Assembly (NCBI GenBank): GCA_021789795.1
Contig: JAJYJA010000017.1
Location: 1-23,492, forward strand
From: Deltaproteobacteria bacterium
GTDB taxonomy: Bacteria; Desulfobacterota; Desulfobulbia; Desulfobulbales; VMSU01
DNA length: 23,492 nt
Reading direction: 5' to 3'
This document shows, piece after piece, positions 8,591-16,981 of this stretch (positions are counted from its first letter, which is position 1; every line of letters starts with the position of its first letter). The notes beneath the pieces are model-generated. The model was not told the origin of the DNA, did no database searches, and saw only the letters and a list, made by a program, of their open reading frames with translations. A program made the position numbers and the translations under genes.

Positions 8591-10205
8591 CGGCGGCCCG
8601 TTGTCTGATCAGCTCAAACAGCTCGTGGCCCTGATGGTCGCAGACCACGAAGGCCGGGAAGTCGCGCACCTGGATGCGGCGCACCGCCTCCATGCCCAGT
8701 TCGGGGAAATCGATGACCTCAACGGATGTGATGTGGTGGGCGGCCAGGGCCGCCGCCGGGCCGCCGATGGTGCCCAGGTAGAAGCCCCCGTGCCGGTGGC
8801 AGGATTGGGTCACCCGCAGGGAACGGTTGCCCTTGGCCAGCATGACCAGCGAGCCGCCTTGGGCCTGGAAGGACTCGACGTAGCTGTCCATGCGGCCGGC
8901 GGTGGTGGGCCCGAAACTACCCGAGACCAGGCCGGGTGGCGTCTTGGCCGGGCCGGCGTAGTACACCGGATGACGCTTGAGATAATCGGGCAGGGCCTGG
9001 CCGGCCTCAACCCTGGCCTGGATGCGGGCGTGGGCCAGGTCACGGGCCACCACCAGGGGGCCGTTGAGGTGCACCAGTGCCCCCACCGGGCAGGCGGCGA
9101 GCTGGCGGAGGATCTCGGGCATGGGTCGGTTTAAGTCGATGCACACCGGCGACTTGCCGAGCACCCGCAAGGGGGGCGGACAGACGGGCGGACTGATGGC
9201 TAGCGACTCCATCAAGATGCCGTCCGCGGTGATCTTGGCCTTCAGGTTGCGGTGGGCGCTGCAACTCACACCCAGGCCCACCGGGCAGGAGGCGGCGTGC
9301 CGGGGCAGGCGGATGACCCGGGCGTCAAGGGCCAGGTGCCGGCCCCCGAACTGGGCCCCCAGCCCGGTCGCCTGGGCCATTTCCAGCAGGCGGTCCTCCC
9401 ATTCGGGGTCGCGGAAGGCCCGGCCCGCGCGGTCGCCCGAGGTGGGCAGGCCGTCGTAATAGCCGGCGCTGGCCAGTTTCACCGTCTTTAGGGTCTCCTC
9501 CGCCGACAGGCCCCCGATCACCAGGGCCAGGTGATAGGGGGGGCAGGCGGCGGTGCCCAGGAGGGGGAGCTTCTCCTCGCAGAAGGCAAGCAGTTTTTTC
9601 TCGTTGAGCAGCGACTTGGTCTCCTGAAACAGAAAGGTCTTGTTGGCCGAGCCGCCGCCCTTGGCCATAAACAGGAAGTGATACTCGTCGCCGGGGCAGG
9701 CGGCGATTTCGATTGCGGCCGGCAGGTTGCAGCCGGTGTTTACCTCCTCGAACATGGAAAGGGCGGCCATTTGCGAGTAACGCAGATTCTCGTTGGTGTA
9801 GGCGTCGAAGATGCCGTGCGAGAGATATTCGGCGTCGTTGGCCCGCGTCCACACCTGCTCACCCTTATGGGCCAGGACGATGGCGGTGCCGGTGTCCTGG
9901 CAGAGGGGCAGCACCTGCCGGGCGGCGACGGAGGCGTTTTCGAGCAGGGCGGCGGCCACGTAGCGGTCGTTGTCCGTGGCCGCCGGGTCGTCGAGGATGG
10001 CGGCCAACTGCGCCAGATGGCCGGGCCGCAGGAAAAAGGCCAACTGGCGCATGGCCTCTCTAGCCAGCAAGCGCAGGCCCTCGGGTTCGACCATGAGCAG
10101 CCGGCGTCCCGCCGCCGTGGATACCGTTACCTGGTCGCGGCTTAGAAGCTGGTAAGGGGTGGCGTCATCCGCCAGTGGGAACCTAAGGTGGGGAGAGAAT
10201 TCCAT
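8583..10205 (-). CDS. fumA: Class I fumarate hydratase (iron-sulfur)
   Basis: This 540-residue enzyme interconverts fumarate and (S)-malate. It is a full-length one-polypeptide class I fumarase with both alpha and beta regions fused, as in E. coli FumA/FumB. The three [4Fe-4S] ligands of the family are present as C102 (LPLCQDTGTA), C221 (AACPPYHLAL) and C315 (GVSCSAHRN). They sit exactly three positions before C105, C224 and C318 of E. coli FumA. Other marks are VNTGCNLPAAIEI, MAKGGGSANKT, and in the C-terminal part FGPTTAGRMDSYVESFQ. It starts 21 bases after the PHP gene and overlaps sdhC. Fumarase therefore sits directly before the three succinate dehydrogenase genes, making a succinate-to-malate module. 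The labile cluster suits an anaerobe or microaerophile. The symbol is by class; paralogue naming is not resolved. Confidence 0.93.
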   Translation of the reverse strand: MEFSPHLRFPLADDATPYQLLSRDQVTVSTAAGRRLLMVEPEGLRLLAREAMRQLAFFLRPGHLAQLAAILDDPAATDNDRYVAAALLENASVAARQVLPLCQDTGTAIVLAHKGEQVWTRANDAEYLSHGIFDAYTNENLRYSQMAALSMFEEVNTGCNLPAAIEIAACPGDEYHFLFMAKGGGSANKTFLFQETKSLLNEKKLLAFCEEKLPLLGTAACPPYHLALVIGGLSAEETLKTVKLASAGYYDGLPTSGDRAGRAFRDPEWEDRLLEMAQATGLGAQFGGRHLALDARVIRLPRHAASCPVGLGVSCSAHRNLKAKITADGILMESLAISPPVCPPPLRVLGKSPVCIDLNRPMPEILRQLAACPVGALVHLNGPLVVARDLAHARIQARVEAGQALPDYLKRHPVYYAGPAKTPPGLVSGSFGPTTAGRMDSYVESFQAQGGSLVMLAKGNRSLRVTQSCHRHGGFYLGTIGGPAAALAAHHITSVEVIDFPELGMEAVRRIQVRDFPAFVVCDHQGHELFELIRQRAADG

Positions 10206-10226
10206 CGCTGGCGGCCAGGGGGCGGC

Positions 10227-10874
10227 TTAAGGTTTACCCGCCACCAGTTCCGCCATGTGGCGGCGGATGGCGGCGTAATCGTCCTCGGACAGCCCGGCGC
10301 CCAAGGCCACCGCCCGGGCCCGTTCCGGGGTCAGGAAGTCGCCGGGGCCGTGGGCGTCGGCGTTGACCGCAAGTTTCGCCCCTCCCTTGATCGCCAGCCG
10401 CGCCACATGACCGTTGGTCAACGAGTGGCCCTTGCGGCCCGACAACTCCAGGAACACCCCTCTGTCAACGGCGATCCTGACCTCCTCCTCGCTTATGAAA
10501 CCTGGATGGGCCAGGATGTCCACCCCCGCCTCGAGGGCGGCCCGGTTGGTGCCCGGCGCCACCGGCTCGACCACCGTCTCGCCGTGTCCCACCACCACCA
10601 TCGCCCCCAGCCGGCGGGCGGCGATGGTCAGCTCGGCGAACATCCCGGGCGGCACGTGAGTGAGTTCGATGCCGGGGATGAGCCGGGCGTGGGAGTGACG
10701 GTTCAAATCGGCGGCGACCCTGACCAGGCGGGGCACGATGAAGTCAAGGTTCGAGGAGTCGGCGTGGTCGGTGATGGCCACCGCCTGGTAGCCCAAGACC
10801 TCGACCCGGCGCAGATGCTCGGCCGGCACCAGTTCCCCGTCGCTGAACAGGCTGTGGGTGTGTAGATCAATCAT
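10227..10874 (-). CDS. PHP-domain metal-dependent phosphoesterase (histidinol phosphatase-like)
   Basis: This 215-residue protein has the complete metal-binding set of the PHP fold. H5 and H7 are in HTHSLFSDG with D12, H37 is in TDHADSSN, E70 is in PGIELTH, H123 is in ILAHPGF, and D173 and H175 are in NADAHG. PHP proteins hydrolyse phosphoesters (histidinol phosphate, nucleotides, DNA ends); the substrate cannot be told from sequence. Annotation pipelines usually call such proteins histidinol-phosphatase-domain proteins, but no his gene is nearby. I chose the ATG at 10872-10874 because HTHS must lie near the N-terminus, GGGGGGA is six bases upstream, and it overlaps the miaB TGA as ATGA. The frame extends upstream to 11081, but that part is antisense-like low-complexity sequence inside miaB. 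Confidence 0.85.
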   Translation of the reverse strand: MIDLHTHSLFSDGELVPAEHLRRVEVLGYQAVAITDHADSSNLDFIVPRLVRVAADLNRHSHARLIPGIELTHVPPGMFAELTIAARRLGAMVVVGHGETVVEPVAPGTNRAALEAGVDILAHPGFISEEEVRIAVDRGVFLELSGRKGHSLTNGHVARLAIKGGAKLAVNADAHGPGDFLTPERARAVALGAGLSEDDYAAIRRHMAELVAGKP

Positions 10875-12205
10875 GGAAGTTCCCCCCTTAGTGAATGCTG
10901 ACCGGCCCCGGTGATGCGGACATCGAGCAGATCCCCGACGGCCAGGGCAACGGGCGAGACGAAGTGCACCAGGTGACTGGAGCCCGTCCGGCCCTGCCAC
11001 TGCCCGGCCTGGCCGCCAGGCGAGGCGCCCTCGACCATCACCCGCTCGGTGCGGCCCAAAAATTCCTGGTTGCGCTCCCACGCCATCCGGTCGATCAGCC
11101 CCTGCAGGATGGAGAGCCGTCGGGCCTTTACCTCCTCCGCCACCTTGTCGGCAAAGCCGGCGGCCTTGGCCTGGGGGCGGTCGGAGTACTTGAAGGAGAA
11201 GGCCCCGTGGTAACGCACCTCCGTAACCAACTGGCAGGTAAGGTCAAAATCCGCCTCCGTCTCGCCCGGGAAGCCCACGATGAGGTCGGTGGTGATGGCG
11301 ATGCCGGGCCGGTGGCTCCGCAGTTCGGCAATCAGTTCCAGGTAGCGCTCCCGGGTGTATCTGCGGTTCATTCGGGCCAACACCCGGTTGGAACCGGACT
11401 GGACCGGCAGGTGGAAGTGCGGGCAGAGCACCGGCAGTTCGGCGAAGGCCAGGAGCAACTCGTGGGTCAGGTCCTGGGGATTGGAGCTGGTGAAGCGCAG
11501 ACGCTCAAGTCCGGGCAGCCTCGCCACCGCCCGGAGCAACTCGGCGAAGGTGCGCCTTTCCCCCTCCTTGGCCTTGCGTCCGTAGGAGTTGACGTTCTGC
11601 CCCAGGAGAATGAGCTCCTTCACCCCCTGCTCCACGAGTGTCCTGGCCTCGGCCACTACCTGATCTAAGTCGCGGCTGATCTCCCGACCCCGGGTATAGG
11701 GCACCACGCAGTAGGTGCAGAAGTTGTCGCAGCCCTGCATGATGGTGATAAAACGCTTATGTGGCGGGCCGCTCCCCGCTTGGGGGGCCAGGGGGGGGAT
11801 GACGAAGGACGATGACTGATCTACGGCCACCAGCCGCCGGCCCTGGGCGGCCTCGGCGAGCAGGGCCGGCAACTGGTAGATGTTCTGAGGGCCGATCACC
11901 AGGCTTACATGGGGCAAGCGGCGGAGCAGGGCCTGCCCCTCCTGCTGGGCCAGACAGCCGACCACCCCGACGATCGGGTTGCGACGGCGTTGGCCTTTTT
12001 CGGCCCGCAACTGGCCGAGAAGGGAGATGGCCTTGTGCGCCGCCTTTTCCCGGATACTACAGGTGTTGACCAGCACGATGTCGGCCTCGTTGATGTCCAG
12101 ACAGGGCCGGGCGCCCTCGGAGAGCAACTGGGCCATGATCTCCGAGTCGCGTTCGTTCATCTGGCAACCGAAGGTCTCGATGTGAAAGGAGGGCCTAGTG
12201 CTCAT
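10871..12205 (-). CDS. miaB: tRNA-2-methylthio-N6-dimethylallyladenosine synthase MiaB
   Basis: This radical SAM methylthiotransferase adds the 2-methylthio group to i6A37 of tRNAs that read UNN codons, giving ms2i6A37. The UPF0004 domain has the three auxiliary-cluster cysteines C14 (TFGCQMNERDSE), C49 (VNTCSIREKA) and C84 (VGCLAQ). The radical SAM cluster is C159, C163 and C166 (QGCDNFCTYC) followed by VPYTRGRE. A TRAM RNA-binding domain covers roughly the last 70 residues. The length of 444 is normal. Its substrate-maker miaA lies about 3.7 kb away on the same strand. It overlaps the DUF4911-like gene by 11 bases and the PHP gene by four, so it is translated within the purB-sdhB transcript. 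Confidence 0.95.
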   Translation of the reverse strand: MSTRPSFHIETFGCQMNERDSEIMAQLLSEGARPCLDINEADIVLVNTCSIREKAAHKAISLLGQLRAEKGQRRRNPIVGVVGCLAQQEGQALLRRLPHVSLVIGPQNIYQLPALLAEAAQGRRLVAVDQSSSFVIPPLAPQAGSGPPHKRFITIMQGCDNFCTYCVVPYTRGREISRDLDQVVAEARTLVEQGVKELILLGQNVNSYGRKAKEGERRTFAELLRAVARLPGLERLRFTSSNPQDLTHELLLAFAELPVLCPHFHLPVQSGSNRVLARMNRRYTRERYLELIAELRSHRPGIAITTDLIVGFPGETEADFDLTCQLVTEVRYHGAFSFKYSDRPQAKAAGFADKVAEEVKARRLSILQGLIDRMAWERNQEFLGRTERVMVEGASPGGQAGQWQGRTGSSHLVHFVSPVALAVGDLLDVRITGAGQHSLRGELP

Positions 12206-12428
12206 GGGTCGAGGGGGCGAGCAGCTCCATCCCCTCCAGGATGGCGGTCAGGTCGTCATGGAAACTGGGCGGGTAGTGGATTAGCACCCAGCCTCGCTGG
12301 GGATCGACGGTGGTCATCAGGGCCATGTTATCATAACCTTCCAGGATGAAACGCAAAAATCCTATCTGTTGCCTGGGCACCCGCAAGGCCAGAGTGGCGA
12401 GCGGGGCAGGGGAGGAGACGCTGGCCAT
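12195..12428 (-). CDS. Small DUF4911-like protein
   Basis: This is a 77-residue protein without signal peptide or membrane segment. Its core, from about residue 18 to 60 (VPRQQIGFLRFILEGYDN then a beta-rich stretch and WVLIHYPPSFHDDLTAIL), resembles the small DUF4911 family of Desulfobacterota. The recognition is from memory and moderate. Function is unknown. I chose the ATG at 12426-12428, which shares its A with the purB TGA (TGATG). A GTG one codon earlier is possible. The gene is locked between purB and miaB by overlaps at both ends, so it is almost surely translated with them. The fold pattern (FLRFILEGYDNMALMTTVD) suggests an alpha-beta domain comparable to small RNA- or ligand-binding folds, which is speculation. 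Confidence 0.7.
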   Translation of the reverse strand: MASVSSPAPLATLALRVPRQQIGFLRFILEGYDNMALMTTVDPQRGWVLIHYPPSFHDDLTAILEGMELLAPSTHEH

Positions 12429-13870
12429 CACACCTGCAACTCGGCCCGGCCGGTGGCGGGCAGATCCTGATAGCGGGCCAGCCTGGCGGCGACCACCTGG
12501 CTAATGTATTCCTCGGCCTGGGCCCCGGCCCGGCCGGTGAACTGACCGGCGTCGCCCACTAGCTCCAACAGTTCGGTCAGAGAAAAGGGCAGCCGCTCGT
12601 CGGCGGCCAGGCGGGCGAGCAGGTCGTTGTCCTTGCCCTCCTCCTTGACCGCCCGCCCGGCCGCCACCGAGTGAACCTTGATCACCTCGTGCATCTCCTG
12701 ACGGCTCTTGCCCCGCTCCACCGCCGCCATCAGGATCTTTTCCGTGGCCATGAAGGGTAGCTCCTGCGAAAGGTGGCGAGCTATTTGTTTCGGATAAACA
12801 ACCATTCCGTCGGTAATATTAATAAATAATCTTAAAATGGCGTCGGTGAGGAGGAAGGCCTGGGGGAGGTCCATGCGGCGGATGGCCGAGTCGTCCAGGG
12901 TGCGCTCGAACCACTGGTTGGCGTAGGTGGCGGCGAAGTCGGCGGGCAGGCCCATGAGTTTGCGGGCCAGGCCGGTCATCCGTTCACAGCGCATGGGATT
13001 ACGCTTGTAGGCCATGGCCGAGCTGCCCACCTGATGCTTGGCGAAGGGCTCCTCCTGCACCTTGAGGTTGGATAGCAGGCGCAGGTCAACCGCGAACTTG
13101 TGGGCCGAGGCCCCGATGCCGGCCAAGGTCTCGGCGGTCTTCAGGTCCAACTTGCGGGTATAGGTTTGACCTGTGACATCAAAAACGTCGTTGAATCCAA
13201 GTTTAGCAGCTACTAATTTATCTAGTTGCTTAACTTTTTCGTGGTCGTTTTTGAATAGCTCCATGAAGCTTGCCTGGGTGCCGACCGTGCCCTTGGCCCC
13301 CCGGGCCTTGAGCTGGGGCTCCAGGTGTTCGATATAGTCCAGATCCATCAACAAATCTTGGATATACAAGGTGTTGCGTTTGCCGACCGTGGTAGGCTGG
13401 GCCGGTTGATAATGGGTGTAGCCCAGGGTGGCGAGATCCTTATGCCTCAGGCAGAACTCGCTCAAGTTGCGTATGACGGCGAGCAGGGAAGACTTGATGA
13501 GCCGCCAGGCCTGGCGTTGGATGATCAGATCGGTGTTGCAGCCCACGAACTGCGAGGTGGCGCCCAGGTGGATGATCGGCTCGGCCAAGGGGCACTGCTG
13601 GCCGAAGGCATAGACGTGGGCCATGACATCGTGGCGGATCTCCTTTTCCTTCTTAGCCGCCGTCTCGAAGTCGATGTTGTCGAGGTTGGCCCGCATCTCT
13701 GCAAGCATGGCGGGGGTGACCAGGTTGAGCCCCAGCTCGTGCTGGGCCTCGGCCAGGGCCAGCCAGCAGCGGCGCCAGGTGGTAAATTTTGTCTGTTCGG
13801 AAAAGAGCCGCTGCATCTCCAGGCTGGTGTAGCGGCTGACTAAGGGTTCCTGATATACGTTATGATCCAT
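12428..13870 (-). CDS. purB: Adenylosuccinate lyase
   Basis: PurB removes fumarate from SAICAR and from adenylosuccinate, the eighth step of IMP synthesis and the last step of AMP synthesis. This 480-residue protein has the fumarase/aspartase superfamily signature GSSAMAYKRNP at 282-292. It also has the motif RHDVMAH at 79-85, GYTHYQPAQPTT at about 150-161 carrying a catalytic-region histidine, and TQASFMELF at 198-206. The length and the signature fit the longer, eukaryote-like PurB branch. The ATG at 13868-13870 follows AAGGA (13879-13883) with eight bases between. It is the first gene after a clear sigma-70 promoter and heads the long minus-strand gene run. Its product fumarate is also the substrate of fumarase encoded further down the same run. 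Confidence 0.95.
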   Translation of the reverse strand: MDHNVYQEPLVSRYTSLEMQRLFSEQTKFTTWRRCWLALAEAQHELGLNLVTPAMLAEMRANLDNIDFETAAKKEKEIRHDVMAHVYAFGQQCPLAEPIIHLGATSQFVGCNTDLIIQRQAWRLIKSSLLAVIRNLSEFCLRHKDLATLGYTHYQPAQPTTVGKRNTLYIQDLLMDLDYIEHLEPQLKARGAKGTVGTQASFMELFKNDHEKVKQLDKLVAAKLGFNDVFDVTGQTYTRKLDLKTAETLAGIGASAHKFAVDLRLLSNLKVQEEPFAKHQVGSSAMAYKRNPMRCERMTGLARKLMGLPADFAATYANQWFERTLDDSAIRRMDLPQAFLLTDAILRLFINITDGMVVYPKQIARHLSQELPFMATEKILMAAVERGKSRQEMHEVIKVHSVAAGRAVKEEGKDNDLLARLAADERLPFSLTELLELVGDAGQFTGRAGAQAEEYISQVVAARLARYQDLPATGRAELQV

Positions 13871-13968
13871 GGAGATAGTCCTTAAAGAATATCGTGTTGG
13901 CCAACGGCCGGGCTCAACTCAAAATCAACCCGCCCGGGTCGGGCAAATTCGTTGTTAATTTAATGTCG

Positions 13969-14008
13969 CATAATATATATTATGTTTAGTTTTGCATAAC
14001 TTCGTCAA
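13969..14008 (-). promoter_or_regulatory. Sigma-70 promoter of purB run, with palindrome over the -10
   Basis: On the minus strand, TTGACG (14003-14008) and CATAAT (13979-13984) are separated by 18 bases, each one mismatch from consensus. The perfect 16-base palindrome CATAATATATATTATG (13969-13984) covers the -10 and the likely start point and could be an operator. It sits just after the recJ stop and about 100 bases before purB. This is a sequence-based prediction. Confidence 0.55.
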
Positions 14009-14009
14009 C

Positions 14010-15794
14010 TCAGTAAGTTATTTCCTGTTTCGTCTGTAAAATGTCATGCAGCACCACCTGGGGTTTGACTTGGCCGTTGAAGTGATTCTCCTTTAGACTA
14101 AAGGCCAACGGCAGGGTTAGCTCGCCGTGGCTTGCCTTAGCCTCCAAGGGGCCGAAGCCAAAACCGATCCCCTCGATCCAGCGGCCCGCCAGCTGCATGG
14201 AAAAACGCAGATGGTTTCTCTCCTTACCAATAACCTGGACATTTCTCAACCGGCACGGATGGTCGGTGGTGAATACCGGCTCGGGATTGGCCTGACCGAA
14301 TGGCCTAAGCAGGAGGCAGGCGGACTCGATATCGGCAAAATCGCAGTCGTCGGTAATAACATAATCCACCAACAGGTCTGGATAAAGGGGCCGGCCTTGC
14401 GCCTGGGCCCAGACCTCCGCCTGGGCCAGGTTGATGAAGGCGGGCAGGTTCTCCTCCTTGAGAGACAGCCCCGCCGCGCTGCTGTGGCCGCCGAATTCGA
14501 GCACCTGGGCCGCGCAGGCCAAAATCACCTCGTGGATGTTGATCCCTGGCACCGAGCGGGCCGAGCCCTTTAATGTGCCCTGACCGGCGAAGGCCAGGCT
14601 CGGTTTGCCGTAAAGGTCAACCAGCCGGGAGGAGATGATGCCTAGCAGTCCCAGATGCCAGTCCCGGCCATAGACGATCAGGCAGGGAGACTGGCGGCCC
14701 GCCTCTCCCTGGGCCTCCACCAGCTCAATGGCCTCCTTGAGTAGCCGGTCGGACAACTCCCGACGGGTCTGATTTTCGTGTTCAATACGTTCGGCAAGCT
14801 GGCGGGCAATCACCCGCTCGTTGGTCGTCAGTAGATCAGAGGCCAGCCGGGCATCGCCCATCCTGCCGGCGGCATTGAGCCGGGGGCCGAGGTGGAAGGC
14901 GATGGTGTCGTGATTGGGAGGGCCGCCGCGAGAGCCGTTGGCATTACAGAGATCGAGCAGTTCCGCCAGGCCACGGTTGGCCGAATTCCCCAGCACCTCC
15001 AAGCCGGCCTTGGCCAGGATGCGGTTGACGCCCAGGAGTGGCACCATGTCGGAGATGGTGCCTACCGCCACCAGATCAAGGAGTTGCTTGAGGTTGGGCG
15101 GCGGCCCGTCCGGCCAGCGGCCCAGGCCGTTCAAGTGGGTGCGCAGGCCCATGGCCAGATAAAAGGCCACCCCTACCCCGGCCAAATCCTTGTCGGAGAA
15201 GCCGCACCCCTCCTGCCAGGGATTGATGATGGCGTGGGCCTCGGGTAACCTGGCGGGCGGTTGATGGTGGTCGGTAACGATCACCAGCCAGCCCTTGGCC
15301 TTTAGCCGGCTGACCTCGACGTTATCGGAGATCCCGCAGTCGACGCTGATCACCAGCCCCGCCCCGCCGGGACTGGCGGCCTCCACCAGCTCGGCCTTGA
15401 TCCCGTAACCGTTATGGAAGCGGTTGGGGTGGCAGGGATAACAGTCAATCCCCAGCCCTTCCCGGAAGAATCTCACCAAGACGGCGGTGGCGGTGACCCC
15501 ATCGGCGTCGTAATCGCCGAAGATCACGATCGGTTTTTTCTCCTGCAGGGCCTGGTGGATAAGCTCCACCGCCTCTGGCATCCCCTTCAGCAGAAAGGGC
15601 GAGGGCAAGGACTGGAGGCTGGGATGCAAAAAATCACGCGCCTCTTTCGGCTGCCGCAGGCCGCGCTGCACCAGCAGTCTGGCCAGGGGGTGAGAGATGT
15701 TCAGTCGGGCCTTTAATTGCGAGATTTCCCGCTCATCCGCCGGGGCGAGCGACCAGGTCTTGGCCGTGAACGAATTTTGATTCCTGCGTTTCAC
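14010..15794 (-). CDS. recJ: Single-stranded-DNA-specific exonuclease RecJ
   Basis: RecJ degrades single-stranded DNA 5' to 3' in recombination and mismatch repair. This 594-residue protein has the DHH phosphoesterase core: GDYDADGVTAT at 93-103, VISVDCGISD at 148-157 and VTDHH at 173-177. The DHHA1 motif GGHSSAAG is near residue 438, and a C-terminal OB-like part contains LLRPFGQANPEP. The metal-binding Asp and His residues of the family are present and the length is normal. The start is a GTG (15792-15794), chosen because KRRNQNSFTAKTWSLAP has the usual short RecJ lead before the core. No clear ribosome binding site precedes it. It lies between miaA and purB, separated from both by short AT-rich gaps, so it may have its own promoter. 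Confidence 0.93.
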   Translation of the reverse strand: MKRRNQNSFTAKTWSLAPADEREISQLKARLNISHPLARLLVQRGLRQPKEARDFLHPSLQSLPSPFLLKGMPEAVELIHQALQEKKPIVIFGDYDADGVTATAVLVRFFREGLGIDCYPCHPNRFHNGYGIKAELVEAASPGGAGLVISVDCGISDNVEVSRLKAKGWLVIVTDHHQPPARLPEAHAIINPWQEGCGFSDKDLAGVGVAFYLAMGLRTHLNGLGRWPDGPPPNLKQLLDLVAVGTISDMVPLLGVNRILAKAGLEVLGNSANRGLAELLDLCNANGSRGGPPNHDTIAFHLGPRLNAAGRMGDARLASDLLTTNERVIARQLAERIEHENQTRRELSDRLLKEAIELVEAQGEAGRQSPCLIVYGRDWHLGLLGIISSRLVDLYGKPSLAFAGQGTLKGSARSVPGINIHEVILACAAQVLEFGGHSSAAGLSLKEENLPAFINLAQAEVWAQAQGRPLYPDLLVDYVITDDCDFADIESACLLLRPFGQANPEPVFTTDHPCRLRNVQVIGKERNHLRFSMQLAGRWIEGIGFGFGPLEAKASHGELTLPLAFSLKENHFNGQVKPQVVLHDILQTKQEITY

Positions 15795-15820
15795 AAATAC
15801 GAAAAAACAATTTGATATTT

Positions 15821-15849
15821 AATATAATTAATAGATGACATGATGTTGA
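15821..15849 (-). promoter_or_regulatory. Possible recJ promoter
   Basis: On the minus strand, TCAACA (15844-15849, four of six) and TATATT (15821-15826, five of six) are 17 bases apart in the AT-rich gap between miaA and recJ. The start point would lie only about 20 bases before the recJ GTG. The -35 is weak, so this is tentative. Confidence 0.35.
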
Positions 15850-15887
15850 GAGGTGCCATCTGCCATCACACCTTGAAAGAGCGCCGC

Positions 15888-16850
15888 TTAAAGGGAACCG
15901 TTCAATCCCTGGTCGAGAAAGGCGGCGGCTAGTGCCTTGATTTCCGCCTCCTGCCGGGGGTGGAACCAGCAAATTTCGGTCTCCGCCCCGAACCAAGTGA
16001 GCTGTCGTTTGGCATAGCGGCGGGTATCGCGGACCAGGGTCTCCCCGGTTTCCCGCCAGTCAAGCTCCCCGGCCAGAAAGGCCAGCATGTGGCGGTATCC
16101 CAGGGACTGCATGGGACGCAGCTTGCCTGTATAACCCATTTGCAGAAGATTCTCCACCTCTGTCAGGAGCCCGGCCTTCAGCATCCCTTCCACCCTGGTC
16201 TCGATGCGTCGATAAAGATCGTCCCGCTCTCGGCGGAGTCCGATTTTCAGGATCCGCTCCCCTCCCCTTGCCAGTTTTTCCGCCTGATGGGCGGCGAGCA
16301 GCCGGGACCAGCTCTGGCCGGTGGCCCTGATGATCTCCAACGCCCTAAGCAACCGGTGGGTGTCGTTGACGTGGATGCGGGCGGCGGATTCCGGGTCCTG
16401 GGCCGCCAGTTCCCGATGCAACTCCTCCCTGCCCCGCGCCGCGAGCTCTTCCCGTAGCCCCTGACGCACCGGCGGAGGGATCTCGACCATGGTGAGTAGC
16501 CCTTGTTCCCAGGCCTTGAAATACAAGCCCGTGCCACCGGCGAGCAAGGGGATGCGGCCCCGGGCGCGAATCTGGCCGATGGCCGTCTGGCAATCGGCGA
16601 CGAAGCGGGCGGCGCTGAAATCCTCGTCCGGGCCTACGTAATCGATTAGATGATGCGGCACCCGGCCCCGTTCCACCAAGGAAGGCTTGGCGGTGCCGAT
16701 GTCCAGGTGCCGGTAAATCTGCATCGAATCCACCCCCACGATCTCGCAGCCCAACTCCTCGGCCAGGGCCAGGGCCAGGTCGGTCTTGCCGACGGCGGTG
16801 GGGCCGAGCAGAAAAAGCAAGGGGGGGGCGGGATGTTCTCGTCTTGGCAT
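15888..16850 (-). CDS. miaA: tRNA dimethylallyltransferase MiaA
   Basis: MiaA transfers the dimethylallyl group from DMAPP to N6 of A37 in tRNAs reading UNN codons, the step before MiaB. From the ATG at 16848-16850 the protein has 320 residues, the family norm. It has the P-loop GPTAVGKTD at 16-24, VDSMQIYRHLDIGTAKP at about 40-56, HHLIDYVGPDE, LLAGGTGLYFKA, and the C-terminal QSLGYRHM and RRYAKRQLTWF motifs. The frame is open upstream to an ATG at 16973, adding 41 residues. I reject that start because its ATG lies inside a good -35 hexamer and the extra residues have no family counterpart. The chosen ATG has only a weak ribosome binding site. Confidence 0.93.
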   Translation of the reverse strand: MPRREHPAPPLLFLLGPTAVGKTDLALALAEELGCEIVGVDSMQIYRHLDIGTAKPSLVERGRVPHHLIDYVGPDEDFSAARFVADCQTAIGQIRARGRIPLLAGGTGLYFKAWEQGLLTMVEIPPPVRQGLREELAARGREELHRELAAQDPESAARIHVNDTHRLLRALEIIRATGQSWSRLLAAHQAEKLARGGERILKIGLRRERDDLYRRIETRVEGMLKAGLLTEVENLLQMGYTGKLRPMQSLGYRHMLAFLAGELDWRETGETLVRDTRRYAKRQLTWFGAETEICWFHPRQEAEIKALAAAFLDQGLNGSL

Positions 16851-16944
16851 GGCCGCTGGGCTCTCGTGGGCCTTCCCGGCATCCGGGAGGGGCAAAAAAA
16901 CGGTGGACGCGTAAACAGTCGTGAAAGTTTCCGCACCTTGGGGT

Positions 16945-16973
16945 ATTATGGCAAACTTGCCGTCGGTTGTCAT
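16945..16973 (-). promoter_or_regulatory. Sigma-70 promoter of miaA
   Basis: On the minus strand, ATGACA (16968-16973) and CATAAT (16945-16950) stand exactly 17 bases apart, each with one mismatch to consensus. The -10 is identical to that of the purB promoter. The start point would be about 85 bases before the chosen miaA ATG. It points away from serC. Confidence 0.55.
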
Positions 16974-16981
16974 CGAAGACT

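Noticed and set aside
10875..11081. 69-residue N-terminal extension of the PHP protein
   Set aside because: The extension is Arg/Gly/Pro-rich, lies inside miaB, and would put the metal motif HTHS far from the N-terminus. A good ribosome binding site supports 10874.
13871..13968. GC-rich inverted repeats in the purB leader (GCCCG/CGGGC and GTTGGCCAAC)
   Set aside because: The stems are short, no T tract follows and no known riboswitch motif is present, so neither a terminator nor an RNA switch can be supported.
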